This document shows, piece by piece, positions 33,301 through 42,171 of a stretch of DNA of 64,000 nt. Both the position numbers and the translations under genes were made by a program. This DNA comes from an uncultured Pseudoteredinibacter sp. Lineage in GTDB: Bacteria > Pseudomonadota > Gammaproteobacteria > Pseudomonadales > Cellvibrionaceae. Within the stretch, counting starts at the first letter, position 1; the number at the start of each line of letters is the position of its first letter. Location of the stretch: NCBI RefSeq assembly GCF_947502065.1, contig NZ_CANMYE010000001.1, positions 930,001-994,000 on the forward strand, in the 5' to 3' direction. Under the pieces are notes generated by a model. The model saw only the letters and a list, made by a program, of their open reading frames with translations. It was not told the DNA's origin and made no database searches.

Positions 33301-35232
33301 AGCAATTTTTTTCTTGCCTTTATAAATAATCACCTGGCTTCCAATAGTAGCCGTGCCCACTAATTCTGGAGTGTTATCCTTGGTGATATTGTCATCGTTA
33401 TAACGGCCCGAGTCGCTTTTCTCATCGAGATCAATCGTCGGTTTTATATGAGGGGGGAGGAGGGTGATGTGGACCGTCGCCGTGTCGGTACCCCCATTGC
33501 CATCATCGATCTTATATACAATGGTATCTTGTTGTGGTTCGGTGACTTTACCGCTAGGCCTGTAGATGATTTTGCCATTTTTAATCTGTGCACTACCATG
33601 TTGGCCTTGGCTAACTATTTCACTTAAGGAGATTTTGTCGCCATCGCTGTCACCGTCATTTTTAAGGACACTAAATTTAGTGGTTTTGCTAATCGTATAA
33701 TGATCATCAACAGCGTCGGGGGCTTGATTAAGAGAAACAGTAAAGGTGAAAGCATCAGACATTGTGCTTTCATTTTCGGCCAGATCGTATTGCTTTGCTG
33801 TGATCTCATGCTGACCTTCATCTAAAAACAGTGGCGACTGAAGCTCCCACTCGCCGCTGTTTTCGTCTGCTCGTGTAAATCCTGCAAAGGCTCCATCAAT
33901 ATATACATGAACTAAAGCGCCTTTTTCGGCACTTCCGACGATTAATGGTTCAATATCATCTGTATTTCCACCGTCATTAACTTCACCGGTACTTGGCCCT
34001 TCATCATCTACAATGTAAAGAACTTTGGGCGGCTCGACCTGACGATCAACCGTGACCTCAAAATCTTTACTGGAATCACTTCGGTTGCCCGCTTTATCGA
34101 ATGCAATGGCAAAGAAGGTTTGTTGGCCCGTCAAAAAGCTGCTTGTTGGTTGGTATTCCCAGCTGCCATCACTCTTTACAACCGTTGTCCCTAAGAAACT
34201 ATTGCCATGGTAGATCGCAATAATATCGTTAGGCGCTCCTTGTCCATGTAGGCTAAAAGCGTCGTCATCAGTCGATTCTTCATGTTCAACACGACCTTGA
34301 TAGGCACCGACATCGTCGTTCGCATAATCAATGGTTGGGGCGTCAGGGGCAATGGTATCTATGGTCAGTGTAAAACCATCATAAGCTGTACCTGCATCAT
34401 TTACAGCTTTGGCTCGGAATAGATGCTCGCCTTCATCGAGAGGTTCTAAGATTTGTACTTGCCAATTACCTTGATCGTCAGCTTCAATCGGGCCGTAATG
34501 TTGGTCGCCTACAGAGAGGTAAACCATGGCTTTTGCTGTAGCAGTGCCGCTAACTAAAGGGGTGCTGATATTGTTATATCCGCCGTCTGCAACGCTGGTT
34601 CCTGGAGGCAGTGTGACGCCCGTACCGTTAGCTGGGTTACTTAGCGCCAATACTTCAAGTTTAACTGGCTCGGATGATTGGCTGGTATTACCAGCATCGT
34701 CCTTTACGGTAGTGCTGAGTTCATGCTGACCTTCTTCGAGATCCACGCTAAGGCTCCAGTTGCCTTTGGCGTCACTGTTAGTCGTGCCAATATGTTCGCC
34801 TTTATCATAAACCTCTACGGTTGAGTTGGCCTCAGCTTTGCCGCTGAAATGATGCTCTCCGCTGCTTAGTTGGTCGCCATTTACAAAGGCTTTTGGCACG
34901 CCATTTACGGCTAGCTCACTGGCCGTTATAGCCTCTTGATCGACTGATACTTGAAACGCTTGGCTAGGCAAAGACTCTAGGCCGTTTGCGTCGGTCTCGC
35001 TGACGGTAAATTGATGTAGGCCTTGTTCTAATTCAGGGCTTTGAAAGACCCAAAGTCCTTGCTCGTCGGTTTGACTGTGGCCAATTAAAACGCCATTTTG
35101 GTAAACATTGATAGTGGCATTAGGGTTGCCAGTGCCGCTTATAGTCAATAGGCTGTCATCCGTTGTGCCCAAGTGCGTTAGCGCTCCTTGAGAACTGCCT
35201 TGATCATCCATAATATTTGAAATATTGGCCAT
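30313..35232 (-). CDS. Large repetitive secreted protein with Ig-like, cadherin-like and propeller-like repeats (1639 aa)
   Basis: No Sec signal is present (it starts MANISNIMDDQGSS), so type I secretion is likely. Residues 1-490 hold about five bacterial Ig-like domains of roughly 95 aa, several starting VDDEGPSTGEVNDGG or similar and ending in AVDxxGNxS-like strands. Two cadherin-like domains (near residues 495 and 790; NVLANDKDPDGDK) alternate with further Ig-like domains (TPELVGTATIGSQVIIYKG). Residues 1120-1490 hold seven repeats of about 50 aa of the GGFLVTWQSYDQDGDG...IFAQRYDANS kind. The end is acidic and rich in Ser and Asp and finishes QADIDIHP. No RTX nonapeptides were seen. It lies on the same strand as the giant adhesin, so it may be a second matrix or adhesion protein. 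The partner transporter is unknown. Confidence 0.8.
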   Translation of the reverse strand: MANISNIMDDQGSSQGALTHLGTTDDSLLTISGTGNPNATINVYQNGVLIGHSQTDEQGLWVFQSPELEQGLHQFTVSETDANGLESLPSQAFQVSVDQEAITASELAVNGVPKAFVNGDQLSSGEHHFSGKAEANSTVEVYDKGEHIGTTNSDAKGNWSLSVDLEEGQHELSTTVKDDAGNTSQSSEPVKLEVLALSNPANGTGVTLPPGTSVADGGYNNISTPLVSGTATAKAMVYLSVGDQHYGPIEADDQGNWQVQILEPLDEGEHLFRAKAVNDAGTAYDGFTLTIDTIAPDAPTIDYANDDVGAYQGRVEHEESTDDDAFSLHGQGAPNDIIAIYHGNSFLGTTVVKSDGSWEYQPTSSFLTGQQTFFAIAFDKAGNRSDSSKDFEVTVDRQVEPPKVLYIVDDEGPSTGEVNDGGNTDDIEPLIVGSAEKGALVHVYIDGAFAGFTRADENSGEWELQSPLFLDEGQHEITAKQYDLAENESTMSDAFTFTVSLNQAPDAVDDHYTISKTTKFSVLKNDGDSDGDKISLSEIVSQGQHGSAQIKNGKIIYRPSGKVTEPQQDTIVYKIDDGNGGTDTATVHITLLPPHIKPTIDLDEKSDSGRYNDDNITKDNTPELVGTATIGSQVIIYKGKKKIAETSADSDGKWSFTTSEYDDGNHSFKVVSVIGNEKKSSSTLKVTIDTEVEPPIISHLVDDLSGSKNVSPGETLNDPLPEIHGTSEPHAEVIIYVDGKEDGRIEADVNGNWVYQVKNEMDDGSVDVRAKQIDIAGNVSPKTQGFEVEVQSNQGPDAKNDRTTTTDTVKVNVLANDKDPDGDKLKIEEITKQGKYGSAKISKSGEIVYELDNPASKALTDTVTYRISDGRGGFDTAKVIIDIVPPLEKPTIDLKASSDSGKFNDDNLTNDTTPTFTGTATAGTTITLLYGKIKVGEGVADSNGSWTITSTHLNDGNYNLKVVSSRGDESKDSDPLAVTIDTVVDANVVNIGRTYNNAYDFTGRTTQNGGKVDNGDSVYHARASEIAWRLTTTEFVDYKIKDIEANNGGGTRMNSLTDGYLARAEGSASSDTDIKPDWFRNISGDTSAWDHVWYTFQATLQDLAGNELVVLLTPTLIDPIAALKDGGYIVTYASLNASKDGSLDIWAQRYDVNGNTVNEAFVVNSFRLGEQANSDVTGLEDGGFLVTWQSYDQDGDGFGIFAQRYDANSEKVGGEFQVNQYYSSDQSRPEITSLENGGFAVSWMSDGQDGNAAGVYLRVFSADGNPRGNELQVNSQSQGNQALPSITELSDGLFAVSWHANQDESGNNIWAKIYDQNGNVIKDDFILHDDVAGEQFLSNIRSSSDGGFIASWVSTTSDGANEIQIQSFSASGEARFEHTVNISPTDSSATFTGRPEVSGLSDGDFVVVWSEVNDGVASIYSSRYSSAGEIISTESIIAHNQHSSNIEPHIVTLEDGGYLITWTSIDNNSGTTAVFGQRFNSNGESFSDVFEVGTVDGSFDNNDSPLSQKTSESNNGGLLDLDEINLGFEGLIDSELTQAMVTNNALTAPLSQSPAHSSPLEWSSLLDGDASAEGLFSQLEVEIPELNAAQFSATTTEDIDSKPSNSPDFPSSINSYGSEQLAQELEQLLIIQADIDIHP

Positions 35233-35503
35233 GGTGTAGAGTTTCCGCTTGTCATTAATAGAGTGTTTGAGACGTTGTGCCTGAGAATATTCAAACAGAT
35301 ATTATTGAATATGTGAGCTGTTTCTAGCTTCGGTGCCAAAAATCATGCTTTTGTTTAATTAAAGTTCGCTAGTGGTAAATTTGCTAATTCGAAATGATGA
35401 GTTGCAGCATTCTTGTTTTGGTTATTTAATCTTGAAACAATTGAGCTGTTAACTTTTAAGGCACGGTTAGAATGGTAGGAACTTATGAATTTATTGAGGT
35501 TAT

Positions 35504-36406
35504 ATGTCTTCTGTTTTAGGTGACAAACTAATTATTGCCATCTCTTCGAGAGCTTTATTTGACTTAAGCGACAGTCACCTTGTGTTTGAGCGCGAAGGCC
35601 TTGCGGCATTTGCAGAATATCAACGTAAACATGAAGACGATATTCTTGAACCCGGCGAAGCCTTTCCTCTGGTCAAAAAGCTGCTTGCTCTCAATGAAGA
35701 TAAAAATCGCGTTGAGGTCATCTTACTATCTCGAAATAGTGCAGATACTGGGCTTAGAGTGTTCAACTCAATTGAGCACTATGGACTTGGCATCACAAGG
35801 GCTGCGTTTTGTGGCGGGGAAAGCCCGTATCGCTATGTATCCGCCTTCGGCTGCCATTTGTTTCTTTCTACTCATGCTGAGGATGTTCGTCAGGCGCTCG
35901 ATGCTGGGGTGGCGGCAGCTACGCTAATGCTGGCCGGAAGCCGCCTGGGGGATGATGGGGAGTTACGCTTTGCCTTTGATGGTGATGCTGTTTTATTCTC
36001 TGATGAATCTGAGCGAATCTATAAACAAGAGGGGCTTGAGGCCTTTGCTGAAAACGAGAGGTCTAAAGCAAAAACCCCATTAAGTGGAGGCCCCTTTAAA
36101 ACCTTCCTTAAGGCCCTGCAGCATTTGCAGGCCGATTTCCCTAATGGTGATTGTCCTATTAGAACCGCTTTGGTGACAGCACGCTCAGCGCCTGCTCATG
36201 AGCGAGTCATACGAACTCTTAGGCAATGGGGGATTCGTCTTGATGAATCACTGTTCTTAGGCGGTTTGGATAAAGGGGAGTTTCTACGCTCTTATGGGGC
36301 TGATGTATTTTTTGATGATCAGCAAAGCCACTGTCACTCCGCTAGTCAGCATGTGGCTACAGGGCATGTTCCCCATGGGGTGGCAAATGAGCCTAGTAAG
36401 AACTAA
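35504..36406 (+). CDS. 5'-Nucleotidase (cytosolic type I-like family)
   Basis: This 300-aa protein matches the bacterial members of the cytosolic 5'-nucleotidase family (PF06189). Visible parts are IAISSRALFDL at the N-terminus, LLSRNSADTGLRVFNSIEHYGL, FDGDAVLFSDESE near residue 160 (the DGD phosphatase signature) and LFLGGLDKGEFL with FFDDQ near the end. It should dephosphorylate nucleoside monophosphates in the cytoplasm. ATG 35504 has GAGG five bases upstream. It appears to be a single-gene unit. Nothing nearby hints at a particular nucleotide. Confidence 0.85.
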   Translation: MSSVLGDKLIIAISSRALFDLSDSHLVFEREGLAAFAEYQRKHEDDILEPGEAFPLVKKLLALNEDKNRVEVILLSRNSADTGLRVFNSIEHYGLGITRAAFCGGESPYRYVSAFGCHLFLSTHAEDVRQALDAGVAAATLMLAGSRLGDDGELRFAFDGDAVLFSDESERIYKQEGLEAFAENERSKAKTPLSGGPFKTFLKALQHLQADFPNGDCPIRTALVTARSAPAHERVIRTLRQWGIRLDESLFLGGLDKGEFLRSYGADVFFDDQQSHCHSASQHVATGHVPHGVANEPSKN

Positions 36407-36448
36407 GGGCTTCCCCAGTATTACTTATAGTTCTTGAGCCATGGCACT

Positions 36449-37231
36449 TTATAAAAAAGCGAACTTTACACCCAGTAGCATCAGCAGTGAGGCAAGGGCA
36501 GGTTGTAAGATGCTGTTGGGCAGCTGAGCTGAAAGCTTGCTACCAAAGTGAATGGCTGGCAACGATCCTAGCAACAAGCAGCCCAGCAATACAAAGTCTA
36601 CATTGCCTAAGAAGAATAGGTGTCCAAGGCCAGCAATTAGGGTAAGTGGGACAGCGTGAGCGATATCAGTACCTACCACCTCGGTTGCTTTTAGCTTGGG
36701 GTATAACACTAAAAGTAGCGCCGCACAGAAAGCCCCTGCGCCAACCGAAGACAGGGTAACCAACACGCCTAGTATGACGCCACTAACAACAGTGATTAGA
36801 CGTCCATGCTGGTGCACCTTTGACATCAGGCCATCTTCGTTTTGACTGGCTTTCTGTAAGCGCTTTTTGAAAAGGATAACAGCCGAAGTAATAATCAGCA
36901 TCAGGCCGAGACTGTGTGTCAGCAAGCCTTGGTAGTCATGGGCTCCCTGAAAGAAGGTTTGTAACAATAGGGCCGTAATCAGCGATGCTGGAATACTGCC
37001 AGCTGCCAATGCCATCACCAGTGACCAGCGTATGTTGCCTAGTTTGTGGTGGGTACGAACCCCTCCAGCCTTGGTAACAGCGGCAAACAAAAGATCGGTA
37101 CCAATGGCCACGTTGTAAGGAATGCCAAACAGGATCAGCAGAGGCGTCATCAGTGAGCCACCGCCGACTCCGGTCACTCCGACGGCGAATCCGACGCCGG
37201 CACCGGCAAATATATACGTTAAGGCATCCAT
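36449..37231 (-). CDS. TauE/SafE family sulfite/sulfonate exporter
   Basis: This 260-aa membrane protein has about eight hydrophobic segments and the duplicated TauE/SafE signature: GVGGGSLMTPLLILFGIP near residue 20, and SSVGAGAFCAALLLVLYP near residue 160. The family moves sulfite, sulfonates or related organosulfur anions. It is divergent from cysB, the sulfur-assimilation regulator, with 210 bp between, so regulation by CysB and a sulfur-related substrate are likely (inference). The substrate itself cannot be read. Confidence 0.87.
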   Translation of the reverse strand: MDALTYIFAGAGVGFAVGVTGVGGGSLMTPLLILFGIPYNVAIGTDLLFAAVTKAGGVRTHHKLGNIRWSLVMALAAGSIPASLITALLLQTFFQGAHDYQGLLTHSLGLMLIITSAVILFKKRLQKASQNEDGLMSKVHQHGRLITVVSGVILGVLVTLSSVGAGAFCAALLLVLYPKLKATEVVGTDIAHAVPLTLIAGLGHLFFLGNVDFVLLGCLLLGSLPAIHFGSKLSAQLPNSILQPALASLLMLLGVKFAFL

Positions 37232-37324
37232 ATAAACAATAAGTAGGAAACAGGTGAATTTTTATAGCTAAATTAGCAATTAGTGCTGGCAAATATACGG
37301 ATAAGACTCTATTCTGGAAAAGAA

Positions 37325-38629
<1,305 letters not shown>

Positions 38630-38640
<11 letters not shown>

Positions 38641-39112
38641 TCAAAGGATACCCTGAGTGATGTATCTGAATTGCGCGGCAAGTCGATATTTCAACAAGGC
38701 TACAGTTATTAAGTGTTTTTTTGGGGATAGCCAAACTATGGCAAAGAGCGTCAAATACACTTCCATGGGAGATTATCAAGGTATTTGCTTTTAGTGAGTT
38801 TAACGCAGCCGTGGTCAATCTTAGGGAGTGAGAGCTTTGTCGGGCTATGCTTATCTCTTGCCACGCGGGGTCAAAACGTACTGAGCAATTTAACTGCAGT
38901 TGCTCTAAAGTTTGCCTAGCTCTTAGCATTGGGCTGCAGATACAACTATTTATCTCTAGGCTTTCTACGAGAGGCACCATTGATTTAGCCTGTTGTAGTC
39001 CGGCTTTGTTGAGGCTGACATCATTAAGCCCTTGTAACTTTCTTTCTAAGTTCCAGTTTGTTTGGCCGTGTCTTAAAAAGAATATTGGCGCTGGTAGTTG
39101 TTTTTCTCTCAT
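38630..39112 (-). CDS. Histidine phosphatase family protein, probable alpha-ribazole phosphatase
   Basis: This 160-aa protein has the phosphoglycerate mutase-like catalytic motif FFLRHGQTNWN (His and Arg, residue 12), SPMLRARQTLE near residue 60, and ISHGSVFDALCH near residue 112 with the second catalytic His. Its place behind two corrinoid genes suggests the alpha-ribazole phosphatase that dephosphorylates the nucleotide-loop precursor of cobalamin. At 160 aa it is somewhat short for that enzyme (about 200), so another small phosphatase role remains possible. It is 16 bp from the upstream gene, so probably in one operon. Confidence 0.75.
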
Positions 39113-39128
39113 GGGAGGTTTTACAAGC

Positions 39129-40184
39129 TTAGGATTTTGCCATGTAGGTCGTTATTGCTCTGCTTAAACGTTCAAGTCCATGGGTGTCGCACAAGCCGAA
39201 TCGCAATAGATTGTGGCCTGCGATAGGATCGAAAACTCGGCAATAAATTGCCTGGCTCAATAAAAAATTGTGCAAACAGGCAATTTTATCCTGTTCACCT
39301 TTTAAGGTGATGAATAAGCCTCCGTTTAGCAGGTTGGCTGAAACTGTATTGCTAGTAACTTGTGATTTTAGCTGTTTTAACAGTTGGTAGAGTGATTGAT
39401 TGGCTGCATCAATTCTTTGTCGTTGCTCGCTATGCCATTTGTGATCTTGTAAGCATTGTTTAGCGATATAGCGCGCAGGTCCATTTACCGACCAAGGCTC
39501 AGCGATCCCTCGCAGTTGTTCAATGATCTTTGTAGGCCCAAAAACAAATCCAAGTCGAATTCCTGCTAAACCGAAGAACTTTCCGAGCGATCGTGTGCAA
39601 ATTACATTGTTCGCTGAATCGACTGGAGGGACGTCAGCTGCCGCAGTATCTTTAAAAGCTTCATCAACGATTAAATAGCCGCCTCTCGTAGCGCATAGCT
39701 TTGCTATATCTTCACAAATTCCATGTGAGTAAGCTTCGGCGCTCGGGTTATTTGGGTTGATTAATACCACGGTATTCACTTCGGGCGTTTGTTCTAACTT
39801 TGCCATGAGGTCTTGCTGGTTTTTATATAGTAGTAGCTTATTTCCGCTTAGCAGCCATGCTTTATGATGTTCTTGGTAGCCTCTTTCGGGCAGTGCGACG
39901 GTTTCAGTTTTTGGCAAGCATACAGGAAGGTGTTGAATTAACCACTGTGTTCCCGCTATCGCTAGTGCTGCATCGTTTTTTTGATAAAAACTTTGGGCTA
40001 TCTTTTCAAGTTGATCATTATCGTTGGGGAGTTCACGCCATACGGCTTCAGGTATATGGGGTACAGGCCAACTCCAAGGGCTGATGCCGGTCGATAGATC
40101 TAGCCAATGTGTTATGTCGATGTCTGATGCTGCTGCGATCTCAGTGAGACGACCACCATGGGTGATGCTTGTTGTGAGCTTCAT
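39129..40184 (-). CDS. Threonine-phosphate decarboxylase-like PLP enzyme (cobalamin pathway)
   Basis: This 351-aa fold-type I PLP enzyme is of the histidinol-phosphate aminotransferase-like group. It shows WLDLSTGISPWSWP at the N-terminus, typical of cobalamin-pathway CobC/CobD; VVLINPNNPSAE and YLIVDEAFKD for cofactor contacts; and SLGKFFGLAGIRLGFVFG with the PLP lysine near residue 203. It would make aminopropanol phosphate from threonine phosphate for the corrinoid side chain. Next to the CbiB-like gene this assignment is secure. Names differ between organisms (CobC in Pseudomonas, CobD in Salmonella), so I give no symbol. Confidence 0.87.
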   Translation of the reverse strand: MKLTTSITHGGRLTEIAAASDIDITHWLDLSTGISPWSWPVPHIPEAVWRELPNDNDQLEKIAQSFYQKNDAALAIAGTQWLIQHLPVCLPKTETVALPERGYQEHHKAWLLSGNKLLLYKNQQDLMAKLEQTPEVNTVVLINPNNPSAEAYSHGICEDIAKLCATRGGYLIVDEAFKDTAAADVPPVDSANNVICTRSLGKFFGLAGIRLGFVFGPTKIIEQLRGIAEPWSVNGPARYIAKQCLQDHKWHSEQRQRIDAANQSLYQLLKQLKSQVTSNTVSANLLNGGLFITLKGEQDKIACLHNFLLSQAIYCRVFDPIAGHNLLRFGLCDTHGLERLSRAITTYMAKS

Positions 40185-40222
40185 TGTTTCGATATTTTAC
40201 GTAGCTAATATTATGTGCCTAA

Positions 40223-41203
40223 TTATCGTATAAGCAGAGCAAGGCAGGCTACTAATATCGAGAGGAATATTATACGTCGATTAACAAAGCGATTTGTTCG
40301 AATAATATCGTTAGCTGTTGCTGCTTGGCCGTAGCCCATTTCCGCCTTATGTACCTTTTTACCGTGGTAAATGGCTGGGCCGCCGAGTTGTAATTCTAGT
40401 GCGGCGGCTCCTGTACACATAACCGGCCCACCGTTGGGGCTGGCACAGTGTTTGGCTTGTTGTTGCCAGGCTAGAAAGCTTTGCTTGGAATTTTTACTGC
40501 AACAAAATAACAGGGCGCAAATTCTAGCAGGAAAGTAATTAAGTAAGTCATCAATTCTCGCTGAGATTCTTCCAAATCTCAGATAACGCACGTTTTTATA
40601 GCCCCACATAGCATCCAGGGTATTGCTCAATCGATAGAAGACTATTGCGGTTGGACCAAGCAGGAGAAACCAAAAAATAGGTGCTATTACGCTGTCGTTA
40701 CAGTTTTCTAAAGTGGATTCAATGGCGGCGTTACTTATGCTGCGAGCATCCATTTGTGAAGTTTCTCGGCTTACAATCATGCTGACGGCAATGCGGCCGG
40801 AGTTTAGATCTTTCTTCAGGGCTGTAGCCACCGCCTCGCTATGCTCTAATAGAGCCCTTCTTGCGATACCTAGGTAGACAATTAAAGAGCCTGCAATAAT
40901 TTGTAAGGATACCGGCCAATGACTTAGGTAAAAGAGAGTATAGACTACGATACTACAAGGTAGGACAGCCAGTATCCAAGCAAGTGCGCCTTTAACGATG
41001 AGATGATCGCCGCGATTGAGAAGGTTTTCGAGCTTTGAGGCTATGTTTCCAAAGCCTACTAAGGGGTGAAAACGTCGGCTTTCACCAAGTAGGGCATCAA
41101 GAAATAGGCCGATGATAACGCAAAGGCACAGTTCACTAAAGCCCACAGAAACAGCTGCCTTGTAGACCTTGGGAGATATAGTTGCAGCCCAGCGAGGCTG
41201 CAA
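40223..41203 (-). CDS. Adenosylcobinamide-phosphate synthase (CbiB/CobD family)
   Basis: This membrane protein of up to 326 aa attaches aminopropanol (phosphate) to adenosylcobyric acid. Family signatures are FLDALLGESRRFHPLVGFGN near residue 35, SRETSQMDARSISNAAIEST near residue 145, and ENCNDSVIAPIFWFLLLGP just after it; four to five hydrophobic segments are visible. The longest frame starts at a TTG (41203). A GTG at 41146 gives an N-terminus closer to the family and may be the true start. Only 70 bp separate it from tesB upstream, leaving no room for a cobalamin riboswitch. Confidence 0.87.
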   Translation of the reverse strand: MQPRWAATISPKVYKAAVSVGFSELCLCVIIGLFLDALLGESRRFHPLVGFGNIASKLENLLNRGDHLIVKGALAWILAVLPCSIVVYTLFYLSHWPVSLQIIAGSLIVYLGIARRALLEHSEAVATALKKDLNSGRIAVSMIVSRETSQMDARSISNAAIESTLENCNDSVIAPIFWFLLLGPTAIVFYRLSNTLDAMWGYKNVRYLRFGRISARIDDLLNYFPARICALLFCCSKNSKQSFLAWQQQAKHCASPNGGPVMCTGAAALELQLGGPAIYHGKKVHKAEMGYGQAATANDIIRTNRFVNRRIIFLSILVACLALLIR

Positions 41204-41273
41204 TAGGAAGCAGCTTGAATCGAATAGATTCTCTACAATTTACGTTAATTAAAGAAATCAATGATTCGTTCAG

Positions 41274-42152
41274 CTACTGGCCATCCACCATGCGCATCAA
41301 ACATTCTTGCGCTGCTGCTGCTACAAGGCAGCCGTCTTGGCGATAGATTTTTCCAAAGTTTAAGCCACGGGCACCAGCGGTTTTGGGGCTATCAAGTTCA
41401 TAGTAGTGCCACTCGCTAGCATCAATTTGATCGTAAAACCACAGCGCATGATCCAAGCTGGCGCTTTGTAGTTTAGGGTTGTAATAGGAGATGCCGTGGG
41501 GCAGTAGAGAGGTATCCAACAGGTAGCTGTCCGACATATACGAGAGCAGCGCTTGGTTCAGAATAGGGTCATCAACTTTCCCGCTGGCGCGCATCCAAAC
41601 TCCCACGCGAGGCGGCATGGGGGCAGGGTTTAAATGATCAAACGGATTGGTGCTGCGATATTCGATTTCTAAGGTGCGCTTATCTGGATCCAGGCCTTTC
41701 GCTTCACAGTATTCAATTTGACGCTCATGTTCTGTCTGCAAGCTTTCAACTGGAGCGTCGGCTTGGAAATCACATTGCTGCTCTAATCCAACCTCGGGTC
41801 TTTGAAAAGACAGGGAGGATATTAATATTGCTTTTCCATTCTGTAAGGCGGTAACACGGCGAGTGCAAAAGCCTCGGCCATCGCGCACGATCTCGACTTC
41901 AAAATCAATATCAATATGGACTTGCCCAGGACGAATAAAATACGCATGTTGGGAATGAACTTTATATTCTTTGCTCACCGTTTGGTGGGCGGCATAAAGT
42001 GCCTGGGCGAGTACTTGCCCGCCATAGACGCGCCCCCATGGCACCTGCATATTATGCCCGCGAAAAAGTAAGTCATCCTGTTTTTCTAGCCGTAATACTT
42101 CAAGTAGGCTTTGAAAATCTTTGGCTTTCTTTTCCGCGAAGGCATCGCTCAT
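41274..42152 (-). CDS. tesB: Acyl-CoA thioesterase II TesB
   Basis: This 292-aa double-hotdog thioesterase hydrolyses acyl-CoA to free acid and CoA. Typical segments are FRGHNMQVPWGRVYGGQVLA near residue 30, HAYFIRPG, FCTRRVTALQNGKAI, and LPHGISYYNPKLQSASLDHA near residue 215. I chose ATG 42152, with AAGGA eight bases upstream. A longer frame to 42185 would overlap the RNase II gene. It follows rnb by 19 bp and is probably co-transcribed with it. Confidence 0.92.
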   Translation of the reverse strand: MSDAFAEKKAKDFQSLLEVLRLEKQDDLLFRGHNMQVPWGRVYGGQVLAQALYAAHQTVSKEYKVHSQHAYFIRPGQVHIDIDFEVEIVRDGRGFCTRRVTALQNGKAILISSLSFQRPEVGLEQQCDFQADAPVESLQTEHERQIEYCEAKGLDPDKRTLEIEYRSTNPFDHLNPAPMPPRVGVWMRASGKVDDPILNQALLSYMSDSYLLDTSLLPHGISYYNPKLQSASLDHALWFYDQIDASEWHYYELDSPKTAGARGLNFGKIYRQDGCLVAAAAQECLMRMVDGQ

Positions 42153-42171
42153 TGGGTAGTCCTTATTATTG

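Noticed and set aside
41204..41273. Cobalamin riboswitch before the CbiB-like gene
   Set aside because: The gap is 70 bp, too short for the element, and no B12-box-like sequence is seen.
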